From Candidatus Acidiferrum typicum (lineage in GTDB: Bacteria > Acidobacteriota > Terriglobia > Acidiferrales > UBA7541): DNA of 10,440 nucleotides. The position numbers and the translations under genes were made by a program. The DNA lies in contig JAOAPW010000419.1 of the NCBI GenBank assembly GCA_025463105.1, forward strand, positions 1 to 10,440, read 5' to 3'. The notes beneath the pieces are model-generated. The model did no database searches. It saw only the letters and a program-made list of their open reading frames with translations, and was not told the DNA's origin. Of this stretch, positions 1-7,610 are shown piece after piece (position 1 is the stretch's first letter; every line of letters starts with the position of its first letter).

Positions 1-2
1 GC

Positions 3-752
3 CAACTGACCGTGCCTGATCTCAAGAAATTTCGGATTGGCGTCTTGCGCGAAGCGATGAGCACGCTGCCCGTGAATACCGAGGCGCAGACGCTGTTCGA
101 CGCCGCGCTCGAAGACATGCGCAAGGCAGGGGCGCAGGTTCTGGATCCGGTTATCAGCGGCATCGATCTCGCTCGACAAAGCGATAGTTCGTCGATTGGC
201 GTCTGGCCCTACGAAGTGATTATTGCCGGAGACGTTTACCTCAAGCGCTTGGGACCGAAGCGGCCATTCAAGACGATGAAGGAAATGATCACCACGGTCG
301 GACCGGACAAGTTCGTCGACTCTTATGTGATGGCACTGTCGTATCCACCTATTGATGAGGACCCTGGATTCATGCGGCGTTACCGAGGCCGCCAAGCGAT
401 CCGTGACCTGGTCGAGAGTCTGCTCACCCGGTACGATCTGGACGCGTTTGTTATCCAGTATGTCTCGACGCCGCCGCTTGCGAAAAGCGTTTCTGGCTCC
501 GCTGCGCCTGCCGGTGGACGCGACTCGCGCGAACTTCGCGGCGGCGGCATTGTATCTTCCGCTGGCCTCCCCGGCATCGTCATGCCCGCGGGTTACACGA
601 AGGACAACTTGCCGGTTGGTATCGAGTTCATCGGGAAGTCGTTCGATGACCTGCGGTTACTGCAAGTAGCCTACGGTTACGAACAGGCAACTAAGAAGCG
701 TCACTCTCCGCAAATCACGCCGGCGCTGCCCGGCGAGAAGTTCGACTACTGA
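3..752 (+). CDS. Amidase-signature family hydrolase, C-terminal part (5' partial)
   Basis: This is the C-terminal part of an amidase-signature enzyme, a family that hydrolyses C-N amide bonds with a Ser-cisSer-Lys triad. The frame is open to the left window edge (it reads QLTVPDLKK before the first GTG at 12), so the gene most likely starts upstream and the triad and Gly/Ser-rich signature lie outside the window. What is seen is the family's closing block: SSAGLPGIVMPAGYTKDNLP, then GIEFIGKSFDDLRLL, then a YGYEQATKKR helix and the tail TPALPGEKFDY. These match the usual end of bacterial amidases. No signal peptide can be judged. The substrate cannot be inferred. The next gene begins 84 bases downstream on the same strand. 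I am confident of the family, and not of the specificity. Confidence 0.85.
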   Translation, partial: QLTVPDLKKFRIGVLREAMSTLPVNTEAQTLFDAALEDMRKAGAQVLDPVISGIDLARQSDSSSIGVWPYEVIIAGDVYLKRLGPKRPFKTMKEMITTVGPDKFVDSYVMALSYPPIDEDPGFMRRYRGRQAIRDLVESLLTRYDLDAFVIQYVSTPPLAKSVSGSAAPAGGRDSRELRGGGIVSSAGLPGIVMPAGYTKDNLPVGIEFIGKSFDDLRLLQVAYGYEQATKKRHSPQITPALPGEKFDY

Positions 753-772
753 AACCTGCAACTTAGTTTTGT

Positions 773-778
773 TACAAT
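773..778 (+). promoter_or_regulatory. Possible -10 element (TACAAT) for the DUF3455 gene
   Basis: TACAAT differs by one base from the TATAAT consensus and lies in the AT-rich gap between the amidase stop and the DUF3455 start. No good -35 box is visible about 17 bases upstream, so this is weak. Confidence 0.25.
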
Positions 779-836
779 TATGGGCAATGCGCTAATACGA
801 ATGGCGTCTTTCCGCCGTCCGACGAGGAATAGTTCC

Positions 837-1364
837 ATGCTCGAAGCCTATCGCGCATTTGCATCCGCCTTGTTGCCCCTAGCTGCGGGCTTCCTTCTTT
901 CTCTCGCCGCCAACGCCCAACAAGTGCCAAAGGAACTGCAACCGCCTGCCAACGAACGACTCCTTCTGCAGGTGCATGCCAAGGGCGACCAGATCTACAC
1001 CTGCAAAGCCGATGGCGCACAATTTACCTGGACGTTGGATGCTCCCGATGCCCAGCTCTTCGGTAAAAGCGGCAAGCCGTTCGGTAAGCATTTCGCTGGG
1101 CCGTCCTGGGAAGCGAACGATGGCGGTCGCGTCATGGGAAAAGCTGTGGCTAACGCGCCTTCGCCCGATTCCGAATCCATCCCATGGCTGCTGGTCTCAG
1201 TAGTTAGCCATAACGGAGAGGGCGTGCTCGCGCGTGTCACATCCATCCAGCGCGTCAACACCAAGGGTGGCAAAGCACCCGCATCCGGCTGTGATGCGGC
1301 GCATGTCGGCCAGGAAGCCCGTGTACCCTATTCCGCCGACTATATATTCTTCGCCCCAAAATAA
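837..1364 (+). CDS. Secreted DUF3455 family protein
   Basis: A 175-residue protein of the DUF3455 family, whose function is unknown. I chose ATG 837 because GACGAGGA lies about 9 bases upstream and because it puts a signal peptide at the N-terminus (residues 1-27, hydrophobic core ALLPLAAGFLLSLA, cleavage likely after ANA). The open frame reaches back to 780, but that extension has no clear ribosome site. The mature part carries the family landmarks: PPANERLLLQVHAKGDQIYT (36-55), FAGPSWEANDGG (86-97), SIPWLLVSVVSHNGEGV (114-130), the block IQRVNTKGGKAPASGCDAAH (137-156), and a closing VPYSADYIFFAPK. Two cysteines, C56 and C152, could form a disulfide after export; that is inference. It likely acts in the periplasm or outside the cell. 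It stands alone between the amidase and the kinase, with 276 non-coding bases before the kinase. Confidence 0.88.
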   Translation: MLEAYRAFASALLPLAAGFLLSLAANAQQVPKELQPPANERLLLQVHAKGDQIYTCKADGAQFTWTLDAPDAQLFGKSGKPFGKHFAGPSWEANDGGRVMGKAVANAPSPDSESIPWLLVSVVSHNGEGVLARVTSIQRVNTKGGKAPASGCDAAHVGQEARVPYSADYIFFAPK

Positions 1365-1430
1365 GTCCAAATCGTTTGGGCCGAGACCGGGCAAAACAAG
1401 AGTTTTACTCATAGCCACGCCAATGCAGCG

Positions 1431-1512
1431 CAGTCAGTTTTGTGGACACTGGCAAACGTAGTTTCAGGTAACTGTGATTTCGGCCACTTACCGAGAAGAG
1501 GACTTCAGGGGG
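1431..1512. other. Intergenic stretch with a possible insertion-sequence end remnant
   Basis: The gap 1365-1640 has no gene I can support. Inside it, the stretch from CAGTCAGTTTTGTGGACACT through GGTAACTGTGATTTCGGCCA reminds me of the terminal regions of IS21/IS3-type elements (TGTGGACA-like ends). I see no transposase, matching inverted repeat or target duplication, so this is only a resemblance. Confidence 0.15.
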
Positions 1513-1640
1513 CCTAGACTATACAAAAAGATTATTCGGCTTTCTTGCCAGTTCGACTTGACGTCGAGTTCTCTCACGAATTAAAATTTGCCGCGGTCAA
1601 CCAGCCCGCCCGACCATCGCGTGAGCGAGAAAGGGACGGC

Positions 1641-2774
1641 ATGGGCATTCCGGTAACGCTTTCCACAAGAATTTCTTCAAGCACTCCAGCTCGCTTCGGG
1701 GTAGCACTCCTCGCGACGATCCTAGCCTTGCTAGTTGCTCGAGGCATGAACGTATTAGCAGGTGGCTCGTCGCCGTACGTTGCGGAGCTCGCGGCGGTAG
1801 CGTTTTCCGTCTGGATTTGCGGCACCGGACCGGCCTTCGCCAGCCTTGCGCTCTCGCTCCTGACCGTTGACTATTGGTTTATCCCGCCGACCCATTCGCT
1901 GCGAATCATGCATACGGTAGACTGGGCCAATTTCCTTGCGTTCCTATGCACAGCGGTTGTGATCGTAGCGATTGGAGAAGCAAACCTCCGTGAGCGAAAA
2001 CGATTGCAGATTGCCGCGGGAGCACTGGAAGAAAAGGTCCGGGAGCGGTCGCGCGAACTCGTTCACGCGAATCACAGCCTGCGGCAGCTCACCGCGCGGC
2101 TGCTGAATTTGCAGGACGAGGAACGACGACGGATTGCGCGAGAATTGCATGACAACGCCGGGCAAGCGCTGTCAGTACTTGCGATGAATCTCGGTGCGGT
2201 GGCAGAAGACCTCAGTCGGCTGACGAAAACGGCGGACAAGGTGGCGGATAGCGCCAGCATGGTCCGGCAGATGAGCGATGACATCCGAACGATGTCATAC
2301 CTGCTACACCCGCCGCTACTGGATGAGATGGGACTTGCGCCTGCCCTGAAGTGGTACATCGAAGGGTTTGCGGAGCGAAGCAAGATTGCGGTGGACCTGG
2401 AGTGCAGCAAGGATTTTGGGCGACTTTCACGAGAAGTGGAAATAGCCATTTTTCGAATCGTGCAGGAATGCTTGATAAATATTCATCGCCACTCGGGCAG
2501 TCTTACAGCCGGAATTCAGATCGCTTGTTCGGACAGCTATGTGCGGTTGGAAGTAAGAGATAACGGTAAAGGGATATCGCCCGAGATGCGCAACCAGATG
2601 GAATCGGGCGGTACGCTTGGAGTAGGTGTTCGAGGGATGCGGGAAAGGGTAAGCCAGTTGGGCGGCAGCCTCGATATCAGTTCCGATGGCGCAGGCAAGG
2701 GAACTCGCATCGTGGTGCGGCTGCCAGCCACAGAAATCGGTCTGACTCAGGAGGCGGCAAGGACCGCCGGGTAG
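1641..2774 (+). CDS. Membrane sensor histidine kinase (DUF4118 - HisKA_3 - HATPase_c)
   Basis: A 377-residue NarL/DesK-type sensor kinase. ATG 1641 is preferred over the TTG at 1545 because AAAGGGA sits just upstream and the DUF4118 membrane region starts soon after. Residues 18-112 hold about four membrane helices with the KdpD-like DUF4118 signature (SVWICGTGPAFASLALSLLT, then DYWFIPPTHSL). A coiled-coil linker (113-160) leads to the HisKA_3 box RRRIARELHDNAGQ with phospho-acceptor H170. The ATPase domain shows the N-box region FRIVQECLINIHRHS (271-285, N280), the G1 box DNGKG (307-311) and the G2 region GVGVRGMRERV (327-337), ending in GKGTRIVVRLP. The stimulus is unknown. Partners of such kinases are normally NarL/FixJ response regulators, but none is adjacent: the following genes lie on the other strand. 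It is therefore an orphan kinase here. Confidence 0.93.
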   Translation: MGIPVTLSTRISSSTPARFGVALLATILALLVARGMNVLAGGSSPYVAELAAVAFSVWICGTGPAFASLALSLLTVDYWFIPPTHSLRIMHTVDWANFLAFLCTAVVIVAIGEANLRERKRLQIAAGALEEKVRERSRELVHANHSLRQLTARLLNLQDEERRRIARELHDNAGQALSVLAMNLGAVAEDLSRLTKTADKVADSASMVRQMSDDIRTMSYLLHPPLLDEMGLAPALKWYIEGFAERSKIAVDLECSKDFGRLSREVEIAIFRIVQECLINIHRHSGSLTAGIQIACSDSYVRLEVRDNGKGISPEMRNQMESGGTLGVGVRGMRERVSQLGGSLDISSDGAGKGTRIVVRLPATEIGLTQEAARTAG

Positions 2775-3017
2775 GATCGACATAGAGTTACGAGCCGGCT
2801 TTCGCCTACTTAGCGCAACCATTATCCGGCGGCGAAACTTTCAGGAACAGTACGGTCCCGGAGAAAACGAATCAGGAATTTGAGCGCAAGCAGCCATCCT
2901 TCAACGCGTTGGCCTGAAATCCGGGAATCTTCGCTGCCCGCGAATTCGGTTCAGGATTGCGAAAGATCACTGCCGTCTCCGGCAACTGATGTCCGAGCAC
3001 TTGAATCCGTTGAACCT
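2775..3017. other. Intergenic gap between convergent genes, no gene seen
   Basis: This gap separates the kinase from the end of the minus-strand NTF2-like gene. The only structure I see is a 7-base complementary pair, TTTCGCC at 2800-2806 and GGCGAAA at 2831-2837, with a 24-base loop and no T tract. That is too weak to call a terminator. Open frames here look like shadows. Confidence 0.4.
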
Positions 3018-3935
3018 TCACCTGGAGGCCGCGTCGGGTGGATGCTCGATCGTCGTCTCTTGTCTGTGGAATAGCTGCCAGCGGCCGTCTCGCTTGACCC
3101 ACGCACGAATTACATGAAAAGGCTGCTCGCCGCTCGCTTGGTGATCGGCGATCATGATTGCGGCATCGCCAAAATTGAACACCTGAAGCGAAACCATCTT
3201 GGGGAGAATTACCGGACCGGAGCCTGTTTGCTTGATTTGCGCTACCCGCTCCTCTTTTGTGTCGAGCTTACCTGTGTATCGCCGGCCGATCCCCTTGAAT
3301 TCCTCGGCCACGTGGTAAGCCCAAGTCGCCGCGTCACGCTCAGTGACGGCCGTTTCCACGGCCTGGTACGCTTTGACGACTTCCTGTTGATCCGCCGTTT
3401 TCGGCGTGAATGGGACTGAACGGCAGGGATTTTCGCAGCCTGGCGCATCCGTCCCGACATTTCCGACGGGAGGCAGTTGCTGACTCAACGCGCCTTTCGG
3501 AAGAACTCCAGTACTCTGTTGGGCGAACAATCGCCAACCGGCTGGCCGCTTCACCCAGATACGCACGAAGAATATGTCAGCCTGTCCTCGATGGGCGCCT
3601 AAACCCCTAACGATTGCAAGCTGCCCATAATCCCGGGCTTCCATATCGGTGTACTCGATGTCGCTGTTTTGCGAGGGCGTCCTTGAGTCCCGGAGAAACT
3701 GTGCACGGGGCCGGGTTTGCCCAGTCTCGTTTGTCCAGGTGAACTGCTCATCCAGGAGATCTCCGATTGCTTTTTCGTTCCCCTTTTTGAGGGCCGACTG
3801 CAGTGTCTGGTCGGCCTTAAGCACCGCTGGATTATTGTCAGCGCTTCCAGCGGCTAATGCTTCTCCTGCATTTGCAGTCCATAGGCGCAGACAAATCGCG
3901 CTGATGACGAAAAAGCTTCCCACGAGTCGTTTCAC
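3018..3935 (-). CDS. Secreted protein with two SnoaL/DUF4440-like (NTF2-fold) domains
   Basis: A 305-residue exported protein. I chose the GTG at 3935 because AGAGGGG lies about 5 bases before it and because it places a clean signal peptide at the start (MKRLVGSFFVISAICLRLWT, likely cut after ANA or ALA, residues 21-29). The frame itself stays open to 4043, but those extra residues look unlike an N-terminus. Two related domains follow: about 37-143 and 184-297. Each starts with an Ala/Lys-rich helix containing a DL or AW segment and ends with a matching strand pair: VRIWVKRPAGWRLFAQQST in the first and IRAWVKRDGRWQLFHRQET in the second. This is the usual end of DUF4440/SnoaL-like domains, so the protein is an internal duplication. 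A linker with CENPC (C167, C171) could form a small disulfide loop. Such folds bind small ligands or act as weak isomerases; the substrate is unknown. An IS110 fragment starts about 110 bases upstream and may have changed its promoter. Confidence 0.8.
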   Translation of the reverse strand: MKRLVGSFFVISAICLRLWTANAGEALAAGSADNNPAVLKADQTLQSALKKGNEKAIGDLLDEQFTWTNETGQTRPRAQFLRDSRTPSQNSDIEYTDMEARDYGQLAIVRGLGAHRGQADIFFVRIWVKRPAGWRLFAQQSTGVLPKGALSQQLPPVGNVGTDAPGCENPCRSVPFTPKTADQQEVVKAYQAVETAVTERDAATWAYHVAEEFKGIGRRYTGKLDTKEERVAQIKQTGSGPVILPKMVSLQVFNFGDAAIMIADHQASGEQPFHVIRAWVKRDGRWQLFHRQETTIEHPPDAASR

Positions 3936-4046
3936 AGCAGCCCCTCTGAATATTGGATTAAGGAATGAACCGGAATTTTCGATTTGGACCTCTGTCTCGC
4001 GCATCGTACTCCTCGTTCGCCTTCGACACAACAAATTTGCCACTAT

Positions 4047-4338
4047 ATGAGCCGCAGGTCACCGAAGTGTTGGTGTGTGATCCACAAAAGAACGCGCTGC
4101 TGAAAGTCGGCAACAAGAGTGATCGCATCGATGCGCGGAAGCTGGCTGAGTTGTTGCGGTCCAATCTTCTCCGTTCGGTCTATCACGGAGAGCACGGCGT
4201 AAGAACCTTGAAGGAATTGTCCCGCAGTTATCTGGCGATCAGCGCTGATCTGGCTCGCGTGATGACGCGCTTCAAGGCGGTGTACCGCAGTTGGGCCATT
4301 GCCTGCGCCGGCAAGCAAGTCTATGCGCCCCGTTCAAG
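4047..4338 (+). pseudogene. IS110-family transposase, internal fragment (copy A)
   Basis: The translation from about PQVTEVLVCDPQKNALLKVG through NKSDRIDARKLAELLR to GKQVYAPR is the middle of an IS110-family DEDD transposase. It keeps two of the four acidic catalytic positions (D of VCDP and D of RIDARK). The N-terminal GLDVHKE start and the whole C-terminal Transposase_20 domain are missing. There is no start codon of its own and no ribosome site at the left junction, so it is a dead fragment. It aligns along its whole length with the second remnant at 6911-7200 but is clearly diverged in bases and residues, so the two come from different elements rather than one recent duplication. The right edge falls almost on the stop codon (4340-4342) of the large minus-strand gene. 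Confidence 0.85.
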
Positions 4339-4339
4339 A

Positions 4340-6454
4340 TCATATTTCATCGACGACGACCAATAGCACGTTTCCCGAGTCAGGCAGCATTCTTGTGACT
4401 GGCTCAAATTCCTGCCCTCTTTTTGAAGGAACTACGAAGTAACGGCCCGGGGGAAGCGAATAGTACGTTCGAAGGTCTCGCATAAAATCGTAGTTGGGTT
4501 TCGAAAAACTAGCATGGATGCTCGTATGGGGTGGAATATCGATTGGAAAATTCCGGGTACACGACAAGATGTTCACTTGTCCGTTTTGCTTGAGTTTCTT
4601 CTCTTCTTCCTCCGCAACGCTTAGCACACGCCGAGCGGAAGAGTCGAACACATCGATGCCCAGAAGCCAAAACCAATCGATACCATCGCATGTCATCACT
4701 GACTTCGGAGTTTCTGTTGGATTGCATATCCAAAGCAGCGCGGGAACTATTTCTCCGTATGTAACCTCTCTCGTAGATATGCCCCAGAGGAGGCCTTCCT
4801 CCGAACGGAACATCACCGGATTTCCAGTGTCCGCCGAGACGTCGCGGGTGCACTCGCTTGGTAAGAGGACGTTAGCGGCGGTCCGTTGTTGTTCGCGATC
4901 TTGCTGCGCACGATCGTATTGACTATTCATCGGATCGCCATCGTACCGGCCTGCACGCCACGCAGTCACACGGAGCTGGCCGCAATATCCAACTTCAAAT
5001 GGAAGGCGTATCTGCTGTTTGTCACCGGGCAGCGACATATCCAGTCCTCCCATAACATTGCACTGGAAGTCAGCATCCAGTACGGTGCGCGATACCATGA
5101 AGTGCGCGGATTGATTCGGACGTAGCTCAATCCATCGGTTCTCACGCGACTTGAATAGCGAAGACGAGCAGTTTCGGCAGATGACCGCCAGGATTGAACC
5201 GCTGGTCATTTCCGAGGGGTTAACGATTTTAAATTCGGGAACGCCGCCGAGCATGCAGCTCTCACCCGAGACATTCGTCAGCTCGAAGACTTTCCCATCT
5301 TCCCAGTTTTGTCCCGATGGCGCATAAGCCCTTGGCCGGTCCCAGTGGTTTCCCAATTCGACTACCGGAGATGTTAGTTTCATTTGGGAGGCCTGACAAC
5401 GGGGAGCGCTCGTGTCAATTGTGGGCAACATCGGCTGCTGCGGATCGCGTATGGAGAGTTCTGTGCTGGCATACGCCAATGCCGGCTTGCCATCCTGAAC
5501 CACATCACTCACAACGTTGTATTCAACACGTCCCGTTCCTTCAGGCAGAAGCCCGAAGTCCCGGATCACCAGCCGTATTCCCTTTACACTGCGTTGCGAG
5601 GGTTGCCGTCCAGAACCGTTCTCGCAGTAGTTCAAATAGATATTCGTCCGCCCGTCCGCTTCGCGCTTTCGCAAGCTGCGAAAGGGACAGTTCGCAACAG
5701 CCGGCAAAGGTACTTTGAGAAACAGCTCGAAGTAGCCCCAAAAACCAAATTCTGGACTTGTCACTAGGTATTCAACGTCAGAATCCGCTCGGAGAGTGGC
5801 TGCGCCAGGCGGAGCTACTTTCAACTCCTCGGACACAGGAGCCGTCTTCGCTGCAACGCCGGTCGCCGGCAATTGGGAACGCTCCAACCATTCCTTCGAA
5901 ATAGGTTCGTCAGGAACATAAGGCCCCAGACGGTATTCTGATCGCCAGATTTGGCCGCAACTTTGCATCTGGAGGTGTCGAACTTCCATGAGCGGTTTCT
6001 TGTCAGGGAGGCTTCTGGGGAAGCTGTAGGAGAGCGTCATGTCATCGTGCCCTGTGCAATTATCTACGACGATACCGCTGATCTGAATCGGGGCCGACGA
6101 CCAGGCCAGCAATAGGTGAGCTACTTCGCCGCCAGCAAGATGTTGGGACTTCAGTTTGAACGCAAGCGCGGTTTGGCTTGAGTCAGGAGGCAGCCAACTT
6201 TCCCACGGTTTATTGTTATCAGGTGTGAAATCAGCGGCGAGCGGCACGAGCAAGCAAGTTGCTTGATCGCGGTTCCGAATTTCCACGGCGAGCCGATGCA
6301 GATCCGATTTCGGAGCGAACTCAATCTGAGGCGATAGTTTGATATCGAGTTGCTTAGGAGAACACTCCGGCGGCTGCGAGTTCTGCGCATATCCGTTGGA
6401 GGTCGAGCCTAATAGTAATCCGGCAAGAAAAGTGCTCAGCAGGACATTTCGCAT
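4340..6454 (-). CDS. Large secreted Cys-rich protein with DUF4232-like modules, function unknown
   Basis: A 704-residue exported protein that I do not recognise by name. I start it at ATG 6454, which gives a standard signal peptide (MRNVLLSTFLAGLLLGSTSN, cut after YAQ, residue 24). That ATG lacks a good ribosome site; a TTG 12 bases upstream has GGAG at a better distance, so the start is uncertain. The mature chain has 16 cysteines, consistent with disulfides outside the cytoplasm. Modules seen by eye: A (31-176), starting PECSPKQLDI, with a TCLLVPL strand and a closing CGQIW; a middle region (220-335); B (353-498), starting RCQASQMKL, with VFELTNVSGESCMLGGVPEF, the ANQSAHF-like turn RPNQSAHFMVS, and VGYCGQLRV; a charged linker (505-525, QYDRAQQDREQQR); and C (535-680), with VTYGEIVPALLWICNP and YYSLPPGRYFVVPS. 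A and B follow the Cys pattern of DUF4232, and C resembles the BsuPI-type beta fold. These are pattern judgements. IS110 remnants lie on both sides. Confidence 0.75.
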   Translation of the reverse strand: MRNVLLSTFLAGLLLGSTSNGYAQNSQPPECSPKQLDIKLSPQIEFAPKSDLHRLAVEIRNRDQATCLLVPLAADFTPDNNKPWESWLPPDSSQTALAFKLKSQHLAGGEVAHLLLAWSSAPIQISGIVVDNCTGHDDMTLSYSFPRSLPDKKPLMEVRHLQMQSCGQIWRSEYRLGPYVPDEPISKEWLERSQLPATGVAAKTAPVSEELKVAPPGAATLRADSDVEYLVTSPEFGFWGYFELFLKVPLPAVANCPFRSLRKREADGRTNIYLNYCENGSGRQPSQRSVKGIRLVIRDFGLLPEGTGRVEYNVVSDVVQDGKPALAYASTELSIRDPQQPMLPTIDTSAPRCQASQMKLTSPVVELGNHWDRPRAYAPSGQNWEDGKVFELTNVSGESCMLGGVPEFKIVNPSEMTSGSILAVICRNCSSSLFKSRENRWIELRPNQSAHFMVSRTVLDADFQCNVMGGLDMSLPGDKQQIRLPFEVGYCGQLRVTAWRAGRYDGDPMNSQYDRAQQDREQQRTAANVLLPSECTRDVSADTGNPVMFRSEEGLLWGISTREVTYGEIVPALLWICNPTETPKSVMTCDGIDWFWLLGIDVFDSSARRVLSVAEEEEKKLKQNGQVNILSCTRNFPIDIPPHTSIHASFSKPNYDFMRDLRTYYSLPPGRYFVVPSKRGQEFEPVTRMLPDSGNVLLVVVDEI

Positions 6455-6600
6455 TGAGAAGATCAAGAGATCCACGCTCCTACTATGAAGTGACGTTTTA
6501 AAGCCGATGTTAGGCAATAATACTACGAGAAAGGATTGCGTAGACCCAAGCTTCAGACGGGCACCTCAACTTCTAAGCGCTACTTCGACTGCATCATCTT
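6455..6600. other. Upstream region of the large secreted gene, no gene seen
   Basis: This gap must carry the promoter of the minus-strand secreted protein and the outer flank of the IS110 remnant. I cannot place the left end of the element or a convincing -35/-10 pair. Short open frames here look non-coding. Confidence 0.3.
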
Positions 6601-6700
6601 CGCGGCATGGAATGGGTCCCGATAAACGCATTATAAAAGGGCGCCCCTTTGAAGTAGGTTTTGATTGTTCGCATCAACGCCTACCGAAAGGAGCACCCTC
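6601..6700 (+). ncRNA. Candidate IS110 left-end leader / bridge-RNA region
   Basis: The 100 bases before the IS110 transposase start contain two clear hairpins. The first is AAAGGG (6636-6641), loop CGC, CCCTTT (6645-6650). The second is GTAGG (6654-6658) pairing with CCTAC (6680-6684), a TT/CG internal loop, then TTGAT (6661-6665) pairing with ATCAA (6673-6677) around a TGTTCGC loop. In the IS110 group it is established that a structured bridge RNA is transcribed from the non-coding left end before the recombinase gene and uses internal loops to pair with target and donor DNA. The location and the stem with an internal loop fit that model, but I cannot fold the full RNA or show guide matches. 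The element is dead, so this would be a relic. Confidence 0.35.
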
Positions 6701-7264
6701 ATGAATGACGCCAAGTATATTGGGCTGGATGTTCACAAGGAAACGATCTCTGTTGCTGTTCTGGATTCGGCCGGCAAGCTGGTGATGGAATGCATCCTGG
6801 AAAGGAAAGCGGCAACCATCCTGGAGTTTATTCACGGACTGCGCGGAAGCTTGCATGTGACTTTTGAAGAAGGAACCTGCGCGGCGTGGTTGCACGATTT
6901 GCTCAAGCCTCACGTCACAGACGTGGTGGTGTGTGATCCGCGCAAGAATGCCCTGCTGAAAGCCGGGAACAAAAATGACCGCATCGATGCACGGAAGCTG
7001 GCCGATCTTCTCCGGACCGGGCTTCTCACCTCGGTCTAACACGGAGAAAACGGTGTAGGGACTTTGAAAGAGTTGGCTCGTGGTTACCTGGCGCTGAACC
7101 GAGATGTCACGCGGGTGACGAATCGTGTGAAAGCTGTTTACGGAGGCTGGGCGATTCCGTGCGCGGGCCAGCGAGTGTACGCACCGCGCTATCGCTCGCA
7201 GTGGCTCGGCAAGATCGCCGAAACCGGGGTGCGCCGGCAGGCAGAGATTTACTACCAGCAACTG
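6701..7264 (+). pseudogene. IS110-family transposase remnant (copy B), nonsense mutation and C-terminal truncation
   Basis: ATG 6701 follows AAAGGAG at a proper distance and opens with NDAKYIGLDVHKETISVAVL, the classic start of an IS110-family DEDD recombinase. All four acidic residues of the catalytic core are visible: D10, E56/E57 in FEEGT, D79 in VCDP, and D93/D96 in NDRIDARK. Codon 113 is TAA (7037-7039) where the related fragment at 4047-4338 has TAT in SVYHGE. The same frame continues beyond the stop with HGENGVGTLKELARGYLAL and GWAIPCAGQRVYAPRYRS up to VRRQAEIYYQQL near 7264. After that the sequence no longer looks like the family, so the C-terminal Transposase_20 domain with the catalytic Ser is missing. 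The open frame runs on to a stop at 7367-7369 in unrelated sequence. The product cannot transpose. Confidence 0.9.
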
Positions 7265-7610
7265 CTTCCCATCGCAGGAGTAGAAACTGCAAGAAAGGTC
7301 GCTGAGTCCAGCCTACCCTCTAACCAGTTAATGCAGAGGGCAGAGACCGGTGGGCGCGGCAAAAGATGACTGAATCATCCGATCAGCGCAAGGTCCCGGT
7401 GAAAGGCGTCGTACCCGTGAGGAGGCACGCGCATCTTTGCGTTATGTAGGAGGAACAATGGCACGAAAAGTTCTGCAGCACCGGAACAACACGCCCGCAC
7501 GTTGGTGGAAATGGTCCCGATTGGCAAAAATCCCACTGCGCAACGCGAGAGTCGCACAGAAAATCACGAATGGTTGTGGGCCAACAAGCCGCACGAGGCG
7601 ACCAACTTTA
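7265..7610. other. Scar region between the IS110 remnant and the sulfatase, no recognisable gene
   Basis: No gene is recognised in these 346 bases. One hairpin is visible: CCCTC (7316-7320) pairs with GAGGG (7336-7340), enclosing TAAC-CA-GTTA (7321-7330), with no T tract. A very good ribosome site, TAGGAGGAACA, stands directly before an ATG at 7458, which is in frame with the downstream sulfatase and would add 51 Arg-rich residues before ATG 7611. That extension does not look like a native N-terminus, so the site may belong to a lost gene whose body was deleted. Confidence 0.4.

Noticed and set aside
500..560. The other forward frame inside the amidase reads DATRANFAAAA, hinting at a compensated frameshift.
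   Set aside because: The main frame stays open and runs straight into SSAGLPGIVMPAGY with a plausible upstream segment. The alternative is likely a chance GC-rich reading.
780..836. Upstream extension of the DUF3455 frame.
   Set aside because: It would bury the signal peptide, and ATG 837 has the better ribosome site.
2800..2837. TTTCGCC/GGCGAAA pairing as a terminator of the kinase gene.
   Set aside because: The loop is 24 bases and no T tract follows.
4494..4922. A 142-codon plus-strand frame inside the large secreted gene.
   Set aside because: It lies antisense to a well-formed secreted protein and has no family features.
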